64,000 nt of DNA from an uncultured OCS116 cluster bacterium. Its GTDB lineage: Bacteria; Pseudomonadota; Alphaproteobacteria; Rhizobiales; TMED25. The DNA lies in assembly GCA_902613795.1 (NCBI GenBank), contig CACMIP010000001.1:416087-480086 (forward strand), read 5' to 3'. Shown here piece by piece: positions 45,967 through 53,760 of the stretch. The notes below the pieces were generated by a model. It saw nothing but the letters and a program-made list of their open reading frames with translations, had not been told where the DNA came from and made no database searches. Within the stretch, counting starts at the first letter, position 1. Each line of letters begins with the position of its first letter. Made by a program: the position numbers and the translations under genes.

Positions 45967-46859
45967 AAATAAAAAAAATAGGGCTAATCGGTATGGGTTT
46001 AATGGGGCAAGCATTTATAAAAAATCTTGTCAAGGCACAGATACATGTCCAGGGATTTGATACTGATCAAGAAAGAATGTCCCAACTTAAAGACATCGGT
46101 GGCACCCCATTGAACTCACCACATCTTGTCGGTAAGGATGTAGATTTTGTATTAACCTCACTTCCAAATAGTACAATTGCGAGGGATGTGTTCTTCGGTG
46201 ATGGAGGGCTTGCAGATAATAACTATCGTGATTTAATTGTCTGCGATACAACAACATCAAGACCGGAGGATAGCGAGGATATCGCCCGAGAACTGTCAAA
46301 TTTTGGGATACATTTTTTAGATACAGCTGTAAGTGGAACAAGCGCGATGGCAGAGGTAGGAGATTTGGTTATCATTGCTGGTGGCTCAAAAGAGATATAC
46401 GACAGGGCAATTCCAATATTAAATACATTTTCTAGAGCATCATACTATATGGGCCCATCTGGGTCGGGAGCGCGAACAAAACTTGTTATAAATCTTGTTT
46501 TAGCAGGAAACCGTCTTTCGCTAGCGGAAGGGCTTGTATTGGGAGAAAAGTCAGGTTTAAACCTTGATTCATTACTCGCAGTCGTAAAAGATGGCGCATG
46601 CTCATCGAAAACAATGATTGATAAAGGGCCCAAGATGATCGATGGTGATTTCAAGACACAAAGCCTTGTCACAAATGTACTTAAAGACTCCAGATTAATG
46701 CTTGAGCAAGGACAAAAATTTGGTTCGCCAATGTTAATGACAAATATCTGGTCTCAACTCATGCAGGCCTCAGAAGAGGCAGGTTATGGGGAGAAAGATG
46801 TCACAAGCTTTATTGAAATCCTTCGAGGTATGGCGGGACTTAATAGTAGGATAGATTGA
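45963..46859 (+). CDS. Beta-hydroxyacid dehydrogenase (3-hydroxyisobutyrate dehydrogenase-like)
   Basis: NAD(P)-dependent enzyme of the 6PGDH/HIBADH/tartronate-semialdehyde reductase family, 298 aa. N-terminal IGLIGMGLMGQAFIKNL, substrate-binding DTAVSGTSAMAEVGDLVIIAGG (about 119-140) and catalytic Lys in GARTKLVINLVLAGNRLSLAEGL (about 171). The start is GTG 45963, 5 nt after GAAGAGG; it overlaps the preceding gene by 4 nt. It would reduce or oxidise a short hydroxy acid produced by the upstream enzymes. tRNA-Phe lies 9 nt beyond on the other strand. Confidence 0.89.
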   Translation: MKIKKIGLIGMGLMGQAFIKNLVKAQIHVQGFDTDQERMSQLKDIGGTPLNSPHLVGKDVDFVLTSLPNSTIARDVFFGDGGLADNNYRDLIVCDTTTSRPEDSEDIARELSNFGIHFLDTAVSGTSAMAEVGDLVIIAGGSKEIYDRAIPILNTFSRASYYMGPSGSGARTKLVINLVLAGNRLSLAEGLVLGEKSGLNLDSLLAVVKDGACSSKTMIDKGPKMIDGDFKTQSLVTNVLKDSRLMLEQGQKFGSPMLMTNIWSQLMQASEEAGYGEKDVTSFIEILRGMAGLNSRID

Positions 46860-46868
46860 AAAAATTTA

Positions 46869-46944
46869 TGGTGCCCTGACCTAGATTTGAACTAGGGACA
46901 CAACGATTTTCAGTCGTTTGCTCTACCAACTGAGCTATCAGGGC
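46869..46944 (-). tRNA. tRNA-Phe (anticodon GAA)
   Basis: 76 nt with encoded CCA. Acceptor GCCCTGA pairs with TCAGGGC, D-arm AGCTCAGTTGGTAGAGC, anticodon loop CTGAAAA giving GAA, T-arm CTAGGTTTGAACTAGG read in reverse. Marks the boundary between the accessory block and the yacG-maf-hisD-murA region. Confidence 0.97.
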
Positions 46945-46976
46945 ACATGATATTCCTATTTATATGAATTTTTTAA

Positions 46977-47180
46977 TTAGAAGTCTAGCTTATCTTTTTT
47001 TATTATATCAATTATCTCAGGGTTCTCATTAATCATTTCATCATTCACTTTTTCACCTGGTATATAATATTTTCCGGTTAGCCAATTGCCCAGATCTTTG
47101 TTTGCGCATTTCTCTGAACAAAAGGGCTCGAATTTCGTGCTAGATAATTGTTTGCACATTGGGCATTTTTCTTTTTTCAT
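46977..47180 (-). CDS. yacG: YacG zinc-binding DNA gyrase inhibitor family protein
   Basis: 67-aa zinc-ribbon protein with Cys6-x-x-Cys9 and Cys21-x3-Cys25 and the family block DLGNWLTGKYYIPG. YacG inhibits DNA gyrase by binding GyrB in E. coli. It keeps its place next to tRNA-Phe, but the ribonuclease G gene that usually precedes it in this clade is not here. Confidence 0.92.
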   Translation of the reverse strand: MKKEKCPMCKQLSSTKFEPFCSEKCANKDLGNWLTGKYYIPGEKVNDEMINENPEIIDIIKKDKLDF

Positions 47181-47221
47181 AACCTATATCCACATTATTA
47201 GCTGTAAATTAATTACTATTT

Positions 47222-47623
47222 TTAATTAACATAAAATTCTCGAGCTTTTGTTTTAGTACCATCAATCATGATGAGGTACAAGCTAACCTTTGATGTTGAT
47301 GGTGGAATAGTTCTATATTTCTCGACTTCCTTAATCTCACTTTTACACATTGGCAAAACAAGAATATTATTTGGTTTTGCATTATTAATTCCATACCTTA
47401 CCTCTTTTATCAAACATCTTTTTTTTATGAGATACGGGAATTCCATGACCAAATTATTATTAATCAACTTATAGCTAATCCAACTCTCCTCATCATCAAA
47501 ACTATTACTTTGTGTATTTAAATGAACGAAATAAAAAAATAACATCATTAACATCAAAATAAGTAATCCTGAGTATATCGAATGATAAATGAGTTTATTT
47601 TTTTTTCGGTTTATTTTGCTCAT
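47222..47623 (-). CDS. Hypothetical single-pass membrane protein
   Basis: 133 aa from ATG 47623; a longer version would reach 47638. One membrane helix at about 14-35 (basic N-terminus inside), then a ~95-residue outside domain with Cys at about 71 and 95 that could pair (KKRCLIKEVRYG, LPMCKSEIKEV) and a C-terminal KTKAREFYVN. No family recognised. It overlaps the 3' end of maf by 29 nt and occupies the slot where rng is normally found. Low-complexity hydrophobic and AT-rich, but the overlap and operon position argue it is expressed. Confidence 0.6.
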   Translation of the reverse strand: MSKINRKKNKLIYHSIYSGLLILMLMMLFFYFVHLNTQSNSFDDEESWISYKLINNNLVMEFPYLIKKRCLIKEVRYGINNAKPNNILVLPMCKSEIKEVEKYRTIPPSTSKVSLYLIMIDGTKTKAREFYVN

Positions 47624-48200
47624 TAAAGCCAATTCCATTAAGTAAATTTAAAGTCTCATTTAGAGGTAGACCGACGACTGAGGTGTATGAGCCAATAAGC
47701 TTTACCACAAATCCACCTGCAAACCCTTGTATGGCGTATGCCCCTGCCTTACCCCTCCATTCATCAGTATTGAGATAGCGATATATTTCACTTTCAGATA
47801 ATGTCTTAAATTTAACCCGTGTCTCAACATTCCTATTATAAAAAATACCTTTTTGATCTCGTACACATACAGCAGTAAAAACTCTGTGGTTACGGCCAGA
47901 CAATAAATTCAAGATTTCTCTTGCCTTTTCAATATCTTCAGTTTTTTCTATAATTTTCCTGCCGATTGCAACAACTGTGTCTGCAGCTAATATATAATCA
48001 TTTTTATATTGCTCATTCTCGGATATAGAATGCGCTTTTTTCCTTGCGAGCATCAGGGCTATCTGATGCGGTGGCAAGCTCTGATCATAGTTAGTTTCAT
48101 CCACGTTACTTGGGTCAACAATATCAGGGACAATCCCAACTTGACCTAATAAATCATATCTACGGATTGAGTTACTAGCTAATATTAAGCGTGGAGCCAT
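47595..48200 (-). CDS. Maf-like nucleoside triphosphate pyrophosphatase
   Basis: House-cleaning enzyme hydrolysing non-canonical (methylated) or dTTP/UTP nucleotides. 201 aa: ILASNSIRRYDLLGQVGI at the N-terminus, ILAADTVVAIGRKIIEKTEDIEKAREIL with the catalytic Asp, and EWRGKAGAYAIQGFAG. Subfamily (YhdE or YceF) not decided. Follows hisD by 5 nt. Confidence 0.92.
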   Translation of the reverse strand: MAPRLILASNSIRRYDLLGQVGIVPDIVDPSNVDETNYDQSLPPHQIALMLARKKAHSISENEQYKNDYILAADTVVAIGRKIIEKTEDIEKAREILNLLSGRNHRVFTAVCVRDQKGIFYNRNVETRVKFKTLSESEIYRYLNTDEWRGKAGAYAIQGFAGGFVVKLIGSYTSVVGLPLNETLNLLNGIGFNEQNKPKKK

Positions 48201-48205
48201 CTTCC

Positions 48206-49507
48206 TTAATCATCTTTTCGGTTTAATCTCGCCCTTAATGAGTCAGCATGTGACTTAAGACCCTCTTGCTCAGCAATGGTAATCGCGCTTGGGGCTATTT
48301 CGTTAAAGTTCGACTTACCGCACTCAACAACAGATGTTCGTTTCATAAAAGTTTGAACCGATAGCCCAGACGAAAATCGTGCTGTTTGCATTGTAGGTAA
48401 TACATGATTTGTGCCAACAACATAATCACCAACTGCTTCTGGTGTATATTTACCGACAAATATTGCCCCAGCATTTTTAACTTGCTTCGATAAATCACGC
48501 GCATCTGGCGTGCATAATTGCAAATGTTCAGGGGCTAGTTCATTTATAAATTTTATGATTTCTTCGTTTGTATCACATATTATTATGCATCCATATCGGG
48601 TCCAACTATTTTTCAGTGTTACGCCATCATCAAGATCCTGTAATCTTTGAGTTATTCGTTCCAAAACTCTTTTTGCAAAACCAATATCCTTTGTCACTAG
48701 TATTGATTGGGCATTATCGTCGTGCTCTGCTTGCGCAAAAAGATCTTCTACAACCCATTCTAAATCCATGTCTGCATCCGCAACAACCATTACCTCTGAG
48801 GGTCCCGCGACCATATCAATACCCACATCACCAAAAACCTGTTTTTTTGCAGCTGCTACATAACTATTTCCTGGACCTACAATCATATCAACTTTATCTA
48901 TTTGATCAGTCCCATAGGCAAGAGCTGCGATGGCTTGGGCCCCACCGATATTATAGACTTCTTTTACATTACAGATGCTTGCTGCCGCCAGTATCGAATT
49001 ATTAAGGATGCCATTCATTGATGGTGTTACCATTACAATACGCCTTACACCCGCAACTAGTGCCGGTATAACATTCATAAGAACACTGCTTGGATATATT
49101 GCCTTCCCACCTGGTACATAGACACCAACCGACTCTACTGGTGTCCATCTTTGCTCGATTTTAATATCAATTTGATCAGTGTAAGACAAATTTTCAGGTT
49201 TTAAATTTTTATGGTATGCAAGAATTCTATCATGGGCATATTTTAAGGAACTTAAAAGTTCTTTGCTGATATTTTCAATGCTTTTACTCAACATATTCTT
49301 ATCGAGTTTTATATCTTCTTGAGATAGCTGATTATTATCAAACTCATTTGTATAACTTAGAAGTGCGGAGTCTTTATCTTTCTTGATTGATGAAATAATA
49401 GCATCAACTTCACCGGATATTTCATTAAAATTGAGCTTCCTGTTGGCTTGCTGCCGATAAAACTCATCCATTGACTTCACGTCGTTAATGTTAAATATTT
49501 TTTTCAT
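48206..49507 (-). CDS. hisD: Histidinol dehydrogenase
   Basis: Zn2+- and NAD-dependent last step of histidine synthesis. 433 aa from ATG 49507, matching E. coli length (434). VYVPGGKAIYPSSVLMNVIPA, DMVAGPSEVMVVADADMD, EHDDNAQSILVT and NHVLPTMQTARFSSGLSVQTFMKRTS show the active site. A longer frame to 49546 would overlap murA and is rejected. Nine nt after murA. Confidence 0.95.
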   Translation of the reverse strand: MKKIFNINDVKSMDEFYRQQANRKLNFNEISGEVDAIISSIKKDKDSALLSYTNEFDNNQLSQEDIKLDKNMLSKSIENISKELLSSLKYAHDRILAYHKNLKPENLSYTDQIDIKIEQRWTPVESVGVYVPGGKAIYPSSVLMNVIPALVAGVRRIVMVTPSMNGILNNSILAAASICNVKEVYNIGGAQAIAALAYGTDQIDKVDMIVGPGNSYVAAAKKQVFGDVGIDMVAGPSEVMVVADADMDLEWVVEDLFAQAEHDDNAQSILVTKDIGFAKRVLERITQRLQDLDDGVTLKNSWTRYGCIIICDTNEEIIKFINELAPEHLQLCTPDARDLSKQVKNAGAIFVGKYTPEAVGDYVVGTNHVLPTMQTARFSSGLSVQTFMKRTSVVECGKSNFNEIAPSAITIAEQEGLKSHADSLRARLNRKDD

Positions 49508-49515
49508 TCTTGGTC

Positions 49516-50793
49516 CTATCTTATTCTCTCTATCTCTGCACCGCAATTTGATAATTTTTTTTCTAAATTTTCAAAACCTCGATCTAGATGATAAACTCTA
49601 TTTATTAAGGTTTCGCCTTCTGCACATAAGGCTGCAATTACAAGAGATATGGATGCCCTGAGATCTGTAGCCATTACTTGCGCACCCACTAAATTTGCTT
49701 TACCAGTTATTATAGCTTTGTCTCCATCTAAATAAATATCTGCCCCCATTCTAACTAATTCCTGTACGTGCATAAATCTATTTTCAAATATTTTTTCACT
49801 TATTACTGAAACCCCGTGTGCTTGTGTAAGTAATGCCATAAACTGTGCCTGTAAATCTGTTGGAAAACCAGGATAGGGTTCTGTTATAAGATCAATGGGT
49901 TTAATTTCATTTGTCAAAAAACCATCAACATGTATGCCATTATCGATTTCTTTTATTTGGAAACCAATATTTCTTAGCTGATAAAGAGGTAATTCCAAGA
50001 TACTTGGATCGCAACCCTGTAATATTAAATTTCCTCTTGTAATACATGCTGCGATTGCAAAAGTTGCAGCCTCAATCCTGTCAAACATAACTGAATGCGA
50101 TGCACCATGAAGTGTTTCCTGCCCATCAATAAGTATATTTTTTTTGTCTATCTCAATATTTGCTCCCATTTTTTTTAAGCAATCAATCAAATCTAAAACT
50201 TCAGGCTCAATTGATGCGTTGCTTATTTTCGTCTCGCCCTTTGCAAGTGTTGACGCCATAATTAAATTTTGAGTCGCGCCCACAGATGGTTTTTCTAATT
50301 GAATACGGTTACCTGTCAGGCCTTTCTTTGCCTCCGCTATAACAAATCCCTTCTCAACTTTGATATCTGCACCTAATGTTTTTAGACCGTTTAAATGAAT
50401 ATTAACCGGGCGCGTCCCAATAGCACAGCCACCTGGCATTGAAACACGAGCGTAACCCTCTCTTGCAAGTAAAGGGCCGATTACCAAAAAGCTTGCCCTC
50501 ATTTTGGAAACATTTTCGTACCCAGCTGTTGTGCTGGCTATGTTAGCCATATTGATGGAAATAGGACCGCTGAGATCACTATTTTTTACCCTAATTTGAT
50601 TTATGCTTGCGCCAAGCTCCTCCAGAATAAATGTAAGCGTTTTTGTATCTGTTAGCTTAGGCACATTATGTATTTGTAATACATCATCTGTTAGAATGGA
50701 CGAAATCATAATCGGAAGTGAGGAGTTTTTTGAACCGGAAATAGAAACTTTCCCGTTTAACCTATTACCGCCAATGATTCGAATTTTATCCAT
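49516..50793 (-). CDS. murA: UDP-N-acetylglucosamine 1-carboxyvinyltransferase
   Basis: First committed step of peptidoglycan synthesis: enolpyruvyl transfer to UDP-GlcNAc. 425 aa with NRLNGKVSISGSKNSSLPIM at the N-terminus and the catalytic loop MPGGCAIGTRPVNIHL carrying the Cys that fosfomycin attacks. Its ATG lies inside the end of a conserved small gene (8-nt overlap). Confidence 0.95.
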   Translation of the reverse strand: MDKIRIIGGNRLNGKVSISGSKNSSLPIMISSILTDDVLQIHNVPKLTDTKTLTFILEELGASINQIRVKNSDLSGPISINMANIASTTAGYENVSKMRASFLVIGPLLAREGYARVSMPGGCAIGTRPVNIHLNGLKTLGADIKVEKGFVIAEAKKGLTGNRIQLEKPSVGATQNLIMASTLAKGETKISNASIEPEVLDLIDCLKKMGANIEIDKKNILIDGQETLHGASHSVMFDRIEAATFAIAACITRGNLILQGCDPSILELPLYQLRNIGFQIKEIDNGIHVDGFLTNEIKPIDLITEPYPGFPTDLQAQFMALLTQAHGVSVISEKIFENRFMHVQELVRMGADIYLDGDKAIITGKANLVGAQVMATDLRASISLVIAALCAEGETLINRVYHLDRGFENLEKKLSNCGAEIERIR

Positions 50794-50917
50794 CTTTTGC
50801 TTCGTTATTATTTACTTTCTTTTCTCTTTTCTTGATTGCTTGAGCTTTTCGTTTCTTCAAATTCTCTTTCAAAGCTGTTGCTAATTTTTGATTGTCTTTT
50901 TTTCTTAATTTTGCCAT
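50786..50917 (-). CDS. Small basic conserved protein upstream of murA
   Basis: A 43-aa, lysine/arginine-rich protein: MAKLRKKDNQKLATALKENL then KKRKAQAIKKREKK. The LxxALKxNLKKRKAQ core is one I associate with a tiny uncharacterised gene just upstream of murA in Alphaproteobacteria. The reading frame overlaps murA by 8 nt. Probably one amphipathic helix; nucleic-acid binding would be a guess. Below common length cut-offs and easily missed. Confidence 0.65.
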   Translation of the reverse strand: MAKLRKKDNQKLATALKENLKKRKAQAIKKREKKVNNNEAKDG

Positions 50918-50969
50918 ATTTCGAGTTGTATTTTGTTTGATTGATTAATATTCTACAAATGCATATGAA

Positions 50970-51044
50970 GCCGCAGTAGCTCAGTGGTAGAGCGCACCCT
51001 TGGTAAGGGTGAGGCCGAGTGTTCAATCCACTCCTGCGGCACCA
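50970..51044 (+). tRNA. tRNA-Thr (anticodon GGT)
   Basis: 75 nt with encoded CCA. Acceptor GCCGCAG/CTGCGGC, D-arm AGCTCAGTGGTAGAGC, anticodon arm CACCCTTGGTAAGGGTG giving GGT, T-arm GAGTGTTCAATCCACTC. Reads ACC and ACU. Confidence 0.96.
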
Positions 51045-51110
51045 TTTACCATAAATATATAATTAAAAGATTATATTGAAAATCCTTTCTTTGTTATTTA
51101 CTCTAAATTG

Positions 51111-51575
51111 ATGATGAAGAAACTACTTATACTATCAAATTTACCAACAAAAAATACTGAGATATTACTTTACGAGACACAAAAAGGTGCCAAATCTATC
51201 GAGTCAGATAATATTAAAATATTGGCTTGCGATGCTCGAGAAGTAAACCATAACCATATCCTAGACTCAGCTGGGATAATAATTGGCACTACCGAAAACC
51301 TTGGTTATATGAGTGGGGTTGTCAAAGATTTTTTTGATAGAAATTATAATCACTGTATCGATAAAACAAATGGTATGCCTTACGCATTATACATTCGAGC
51401 TGGTCATGATGGTACAGGAACCGAGGTTAATATAAAAAGAATAATAACTGGTTTAAAGTGGAAAGAGGTACAAAAACCACTTATACTCAAGGGTAGTTGG
51501 AATGACAATTTCAAAGACCAATGCTTCCATCTAGGCGCAACGATCGCGGCTGGACTGGATGCAAATATATATTAA
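51111..51575 (+). CDS. Flavodoxin/NAD(P)H:FMN reductase-fold protein
   Basis: About 154 aa. LLILSNLPTKNTEILLYETQKGA forms the FMN-phosphate loop region of a flavodoxin-like fold; GIIIGTTENLGYMSGVVKDFFDR resembles the WrbA/NADPH-dependent FMN reductase second loop, and YALYIRAGHDGTG the third. Function unknown. Two adjacent ATG codons (51111, 51114) compete as start. Likely co-transcribed with the aminopeptidase 20 nt downstream. Confidence 0.75.
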   Translation: MMKKLLILSNLPTKNTEILLYETQKGAKSIESDNIKILACDAREVNHNHILDSAGIIIGTTENLGYMSGVVKDFFDRNYNHCIDKTNGMPYALYIRAGHDGTGTEVNIKRIITGLKWKEVQKPLILKGSWNDNFKDQCFHLGATIAAGLDANIY

Positions 51576-51595
51576 ATTTAATGTAATGAGATAAA

Positions 51596-52954
51596 ATGTT
51601 CACAAAAAATATAAATAATGCAATTGAAATTGAGCTTATAAGTAAAAATAAATTAAACAACTATATCAAAGAAAACCCAGATCAAAGAAGATGGATCGAG
51701 CAAAATACATTTACAGCTGATCCTGGTGAGCTGGTCATAGTCCCACAAGATAAAGATAATATAAAAAAAGTTTTACTAGGGAAAACAAATGAAAATGATG
51801 TTTACTCTAAATTTATTTGCAGTAATTTGCCAAAAAAATTACCCGGCAATAATTATTACATTTCAAATTTAGATCCTGACGATATTTTACCGTATATAAG
51901 CTGGGCTCTGGGTTGTTATAAATATGATAGTGCACCAATTTCCACTTCAAAACTTTTCCTTCCGGATAAGATCCATAATGAGGTAAGTATTCATGTAGAG
52001 AGTATCTTTTTCACAATGGATCTTATAAATCATCCAGCCAATAGACTTACAACAGAGGAGTTTGCAAAAATAATTGGAGAATATTTTACGAATAAAAACT
52101 GTAAAGTCACTGAAATAATCGGAGAAGATCTGCTGAAGCATAATTTCCCTCTGATATATGAGGTTGGAAAAGCAAGCTCGCATAAACCAAGGTTAGTTGA
52201 GATTCAGTGGGGGAAAAAAAATGATCCAAAAGTTACACTAGTTGGAAAAGGCATTACTTTTGATACAGGTGGCTTAGATATTAAACCTTCATCTGGTATG
52301 CTTCTAATGAAAAAAGATATGGGCGGGGCGGCGAATATATTGGGCCTCGCAAATATGATAATTGGAAATAAACTGAATTTAAACTTGAGAGTATTGATAC
52401 CAATTGCCGAGAACTCAATTTCAAGTAATTCTTTCAGGCCAGGCGATATTTTAAATTCAAGATCAGGTTTGACGGTTGAGATTGGAAACACTGATGCAGA
52501 GGGTAGATTGATATTAGCAGACTCTCTAACTCTCGCTGATGAAGGCTCCCCAGACTTAATCATCGATATGGCTACCCTGACAGGAGCCGCAAGAGTGGCG
52601 GTGGGACCGGAGATAGTTCCATTCTTTAGTACTAGTGAGGCAATTTCTAATATCCTAAAAAAAGTTTCACAAAATGTTCAAGATCCAGTTTGGGAACTTC
52701 CATTTTTTGCCCCATACGGAAAATGGCTCAATAATGAGATCTCAGACCTGAATAATTCACCAAATACACCGTTTGCAGGCTCTATTATCGCAGCAGAATT
52801 TTTGAAAAAATTTATTACCAACACAAATAATTATTTACATTTCGATGTTTATTCCTGGAATAATGGTACAAACAGGTATATCCCCAAAGGTGGAGCCGCA
52901 CAGGGCATCAGAGCTATTTACCAGCTGATAAAAGAGCTTTATGTTAATAAATAA
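51596..52954 (+). CDS. Leucyl aminopeptidase family (M17) metallopeptidase
   Basis: Dizinc cytosolic exopeptidase, 452 aa. C-terminal catalytic domain: LVGKGITFDTGGLDIKPSSGMLLMKKDMGGAA, then NTDAEGRLILADSLTLA (the M17 signature, about 302-318) and DMATLTGAARVAVG. The N-terminal domain is divergent. Pairs with the C40 peptidase gene immediately downstream, a common alphaproteobacterial couple. Confidence 0.92.
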   Translation: MFTKNINNAIEIELISKNKLNNYIKENPDQRRWIEQNTFTADPGELVIVPQDKDNIKKVLLGKTNENDVYSKFICSNLPKKLPGNNYYISNLDPDDILPYISWALGCYKYDSAPISTSKLFLPDKIHNEVSIHVESIFFTMDLINHPANRLTTEEFAKIIGEYFTNKNCKVTEIIGEDLLKHNFPLIYEVGKASSHKPRLVEIQWGKKNDPKVTLVGKGITFDTGGLDIKPSSGMLLMKKDMGGAANILGLANMIIGNKLNLNLRVLIPIAENSISSNSFRPGDILNSRSGLTVEIGNTDAEGRLILADSLTLADEGSPDLIIDMATLTGAARVAVGPEIVPFFSTSEAISNILKKVSQNVQDPVWELPFFAPYGKWLNNEISDLNNSPNTPFAGSIIAAEFLKKFITNTNNYLHFDVYSWNNGTNRYIPKGGAAQGIRAIYQLIKELYVNK

Positions 52955-52957
52955 TTT

Positions 52958-52964
52958 GAAGGTG
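52958..52964 (+). promoter_or_regulatory. Ribosome binding site for the ATT-initiated C40 peptidase gene
   Basis: GAAGGTG lies just after the aminopeptidase stop; its AAGG core ends 6 nt before ATT at 52969. It is the only Shine-Dalgarno-like sequence at the head of the C40 reading frame. Confidence 0.55.
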
Positions 52965-52968
52965 TAGC

Positions 52969-53760
52969 ATTCAACGCATTATTACAATTCCCAAAACGGA
53001 TATTAAAAAAGAGCCATCACATTCTTCTGAAACAATATCAGAAGCTCTTTACGGTGAATTCATAGGAATTGAAGATGAAGATGAAACGTGGATATATGGA
53101 AGATTATCAAATGATAACTATCGTGGTTATGTAGTAAAAACCGCAACTAAAGTTAAGGACCACAAATTAAATAATTCTTCTCTTAAAATCAGTGCGAATA
53201 GTTCCCACATATATTCCGCTCCAGACCCAAAATCACCTATTAAAAAAACTTTATTCAGAAATTCAAGAGTACTTTGTGACCTGTCCACTGTAAAAAATGA
53301 TTTCGTAAAAGTTAATTTTGAGGATGGGTTTATAAATATCAGTCATGTTCGGCGAAATCTCGAAAAAAAAACAGATTTTGTTGATGTAGCAAAAAGTTAT
53401 GTTGGGGCACCATACAAATGGGGTGGAAGGACTATTCTTGGAATAGATTGTTCTGGATTAGTTCAAACTTCACTCAATGCGGTTGGTCAGGAGTGCCCGC
53501 GAGATAGTATACAGCAATGTGAACAATTCTGTGGCACTACAGATATTGATCCAGAAATCAGTAATTTACGAAGGGGTGATATTATTTTTTGGGAAGGTCA
53601 TGTAGCGATATATGCGCAAACAAATAAAATCATTCATAGTAATATGACCAGTATGGATGTACGAATTGAAAATTTTACAAAGATTAGAGAAATATTAGAT
53701 AAGGAAGATAATCACATTAAGTCAGTCGCTAGAATGATACCTGAATTTATTTTTATGTAG
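52969..53760 (+). CDS. C40 (NlpC/P60) peptidase with SH3-like N-terminus and ATT start
   Basis: Cell-wall gamma-D-glutamyl-diamino-acid endopeptidase-type protein, about 263 aa. Two bacterial SH3-like segments (WIYGRLSNDNYRGYV; VKVNFEDGFINISHV) precede the NlpC/P60 domain with WGGRTILGIDCSGLVQTSL (catalytic Cys), RRGDIIFWEGHVAIY (catalytic His) and IIHSN. The frame is open from the TGA at 52957 to TAG 53758, yet has no in-frame ATG, GTG or TTG until close to its 3' end, well after the active-site motifs. ATT 52969 behind GAAGGTG is the best start; ATT 52978 and 52981 are alternatives. Its stop abuts the yejF stop (TAGCTA). Confidence 0.88.
   Translation: MQRIITIPKTDIKKEPSHSSETISEALYGEFIGIEDEDETWIYGRLSNDNYRGYVVKTATKVKDHKLNNSSLKISANSSHIYSAPDPKSPIKKTLFRNSRVLCDLSTVKNDFVKVNFEDGFINISHVRRNLEKKTDFVDVAKSYVGAPYKWGGRTILGIDCSGLVQTSLNAVGQECPRDSIQQCEQFCGTTDIDPEISNLRRGDIIFWEGHVAIYAQTNKIIHSNMTSMDVRIENFTKIREILDKEDNHIKSVARMIPEFIFM

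Noticed and set aside
46860-46976. attL/attR-like duplication of the tRNA-Phe 3' end bordering the catabolic block
   Set aside because: I did not find a second copy of the tRNA 3' end near the rpoN side, so an integrative element is not supported.
50808-51026. 72-aa minus-strand frame across tRNA-Thr
   Set aside because: Runs through the tRNA and out of frame with the better supported 43-aa gene upstream of murA.
52955-53760. C40 gene as a frameshifted pseudogene
   Set aside because: The frame is uninterrupted from the SH3-like region to the stop and all catalytic motifs are in one frame; only the start codon is unusual.
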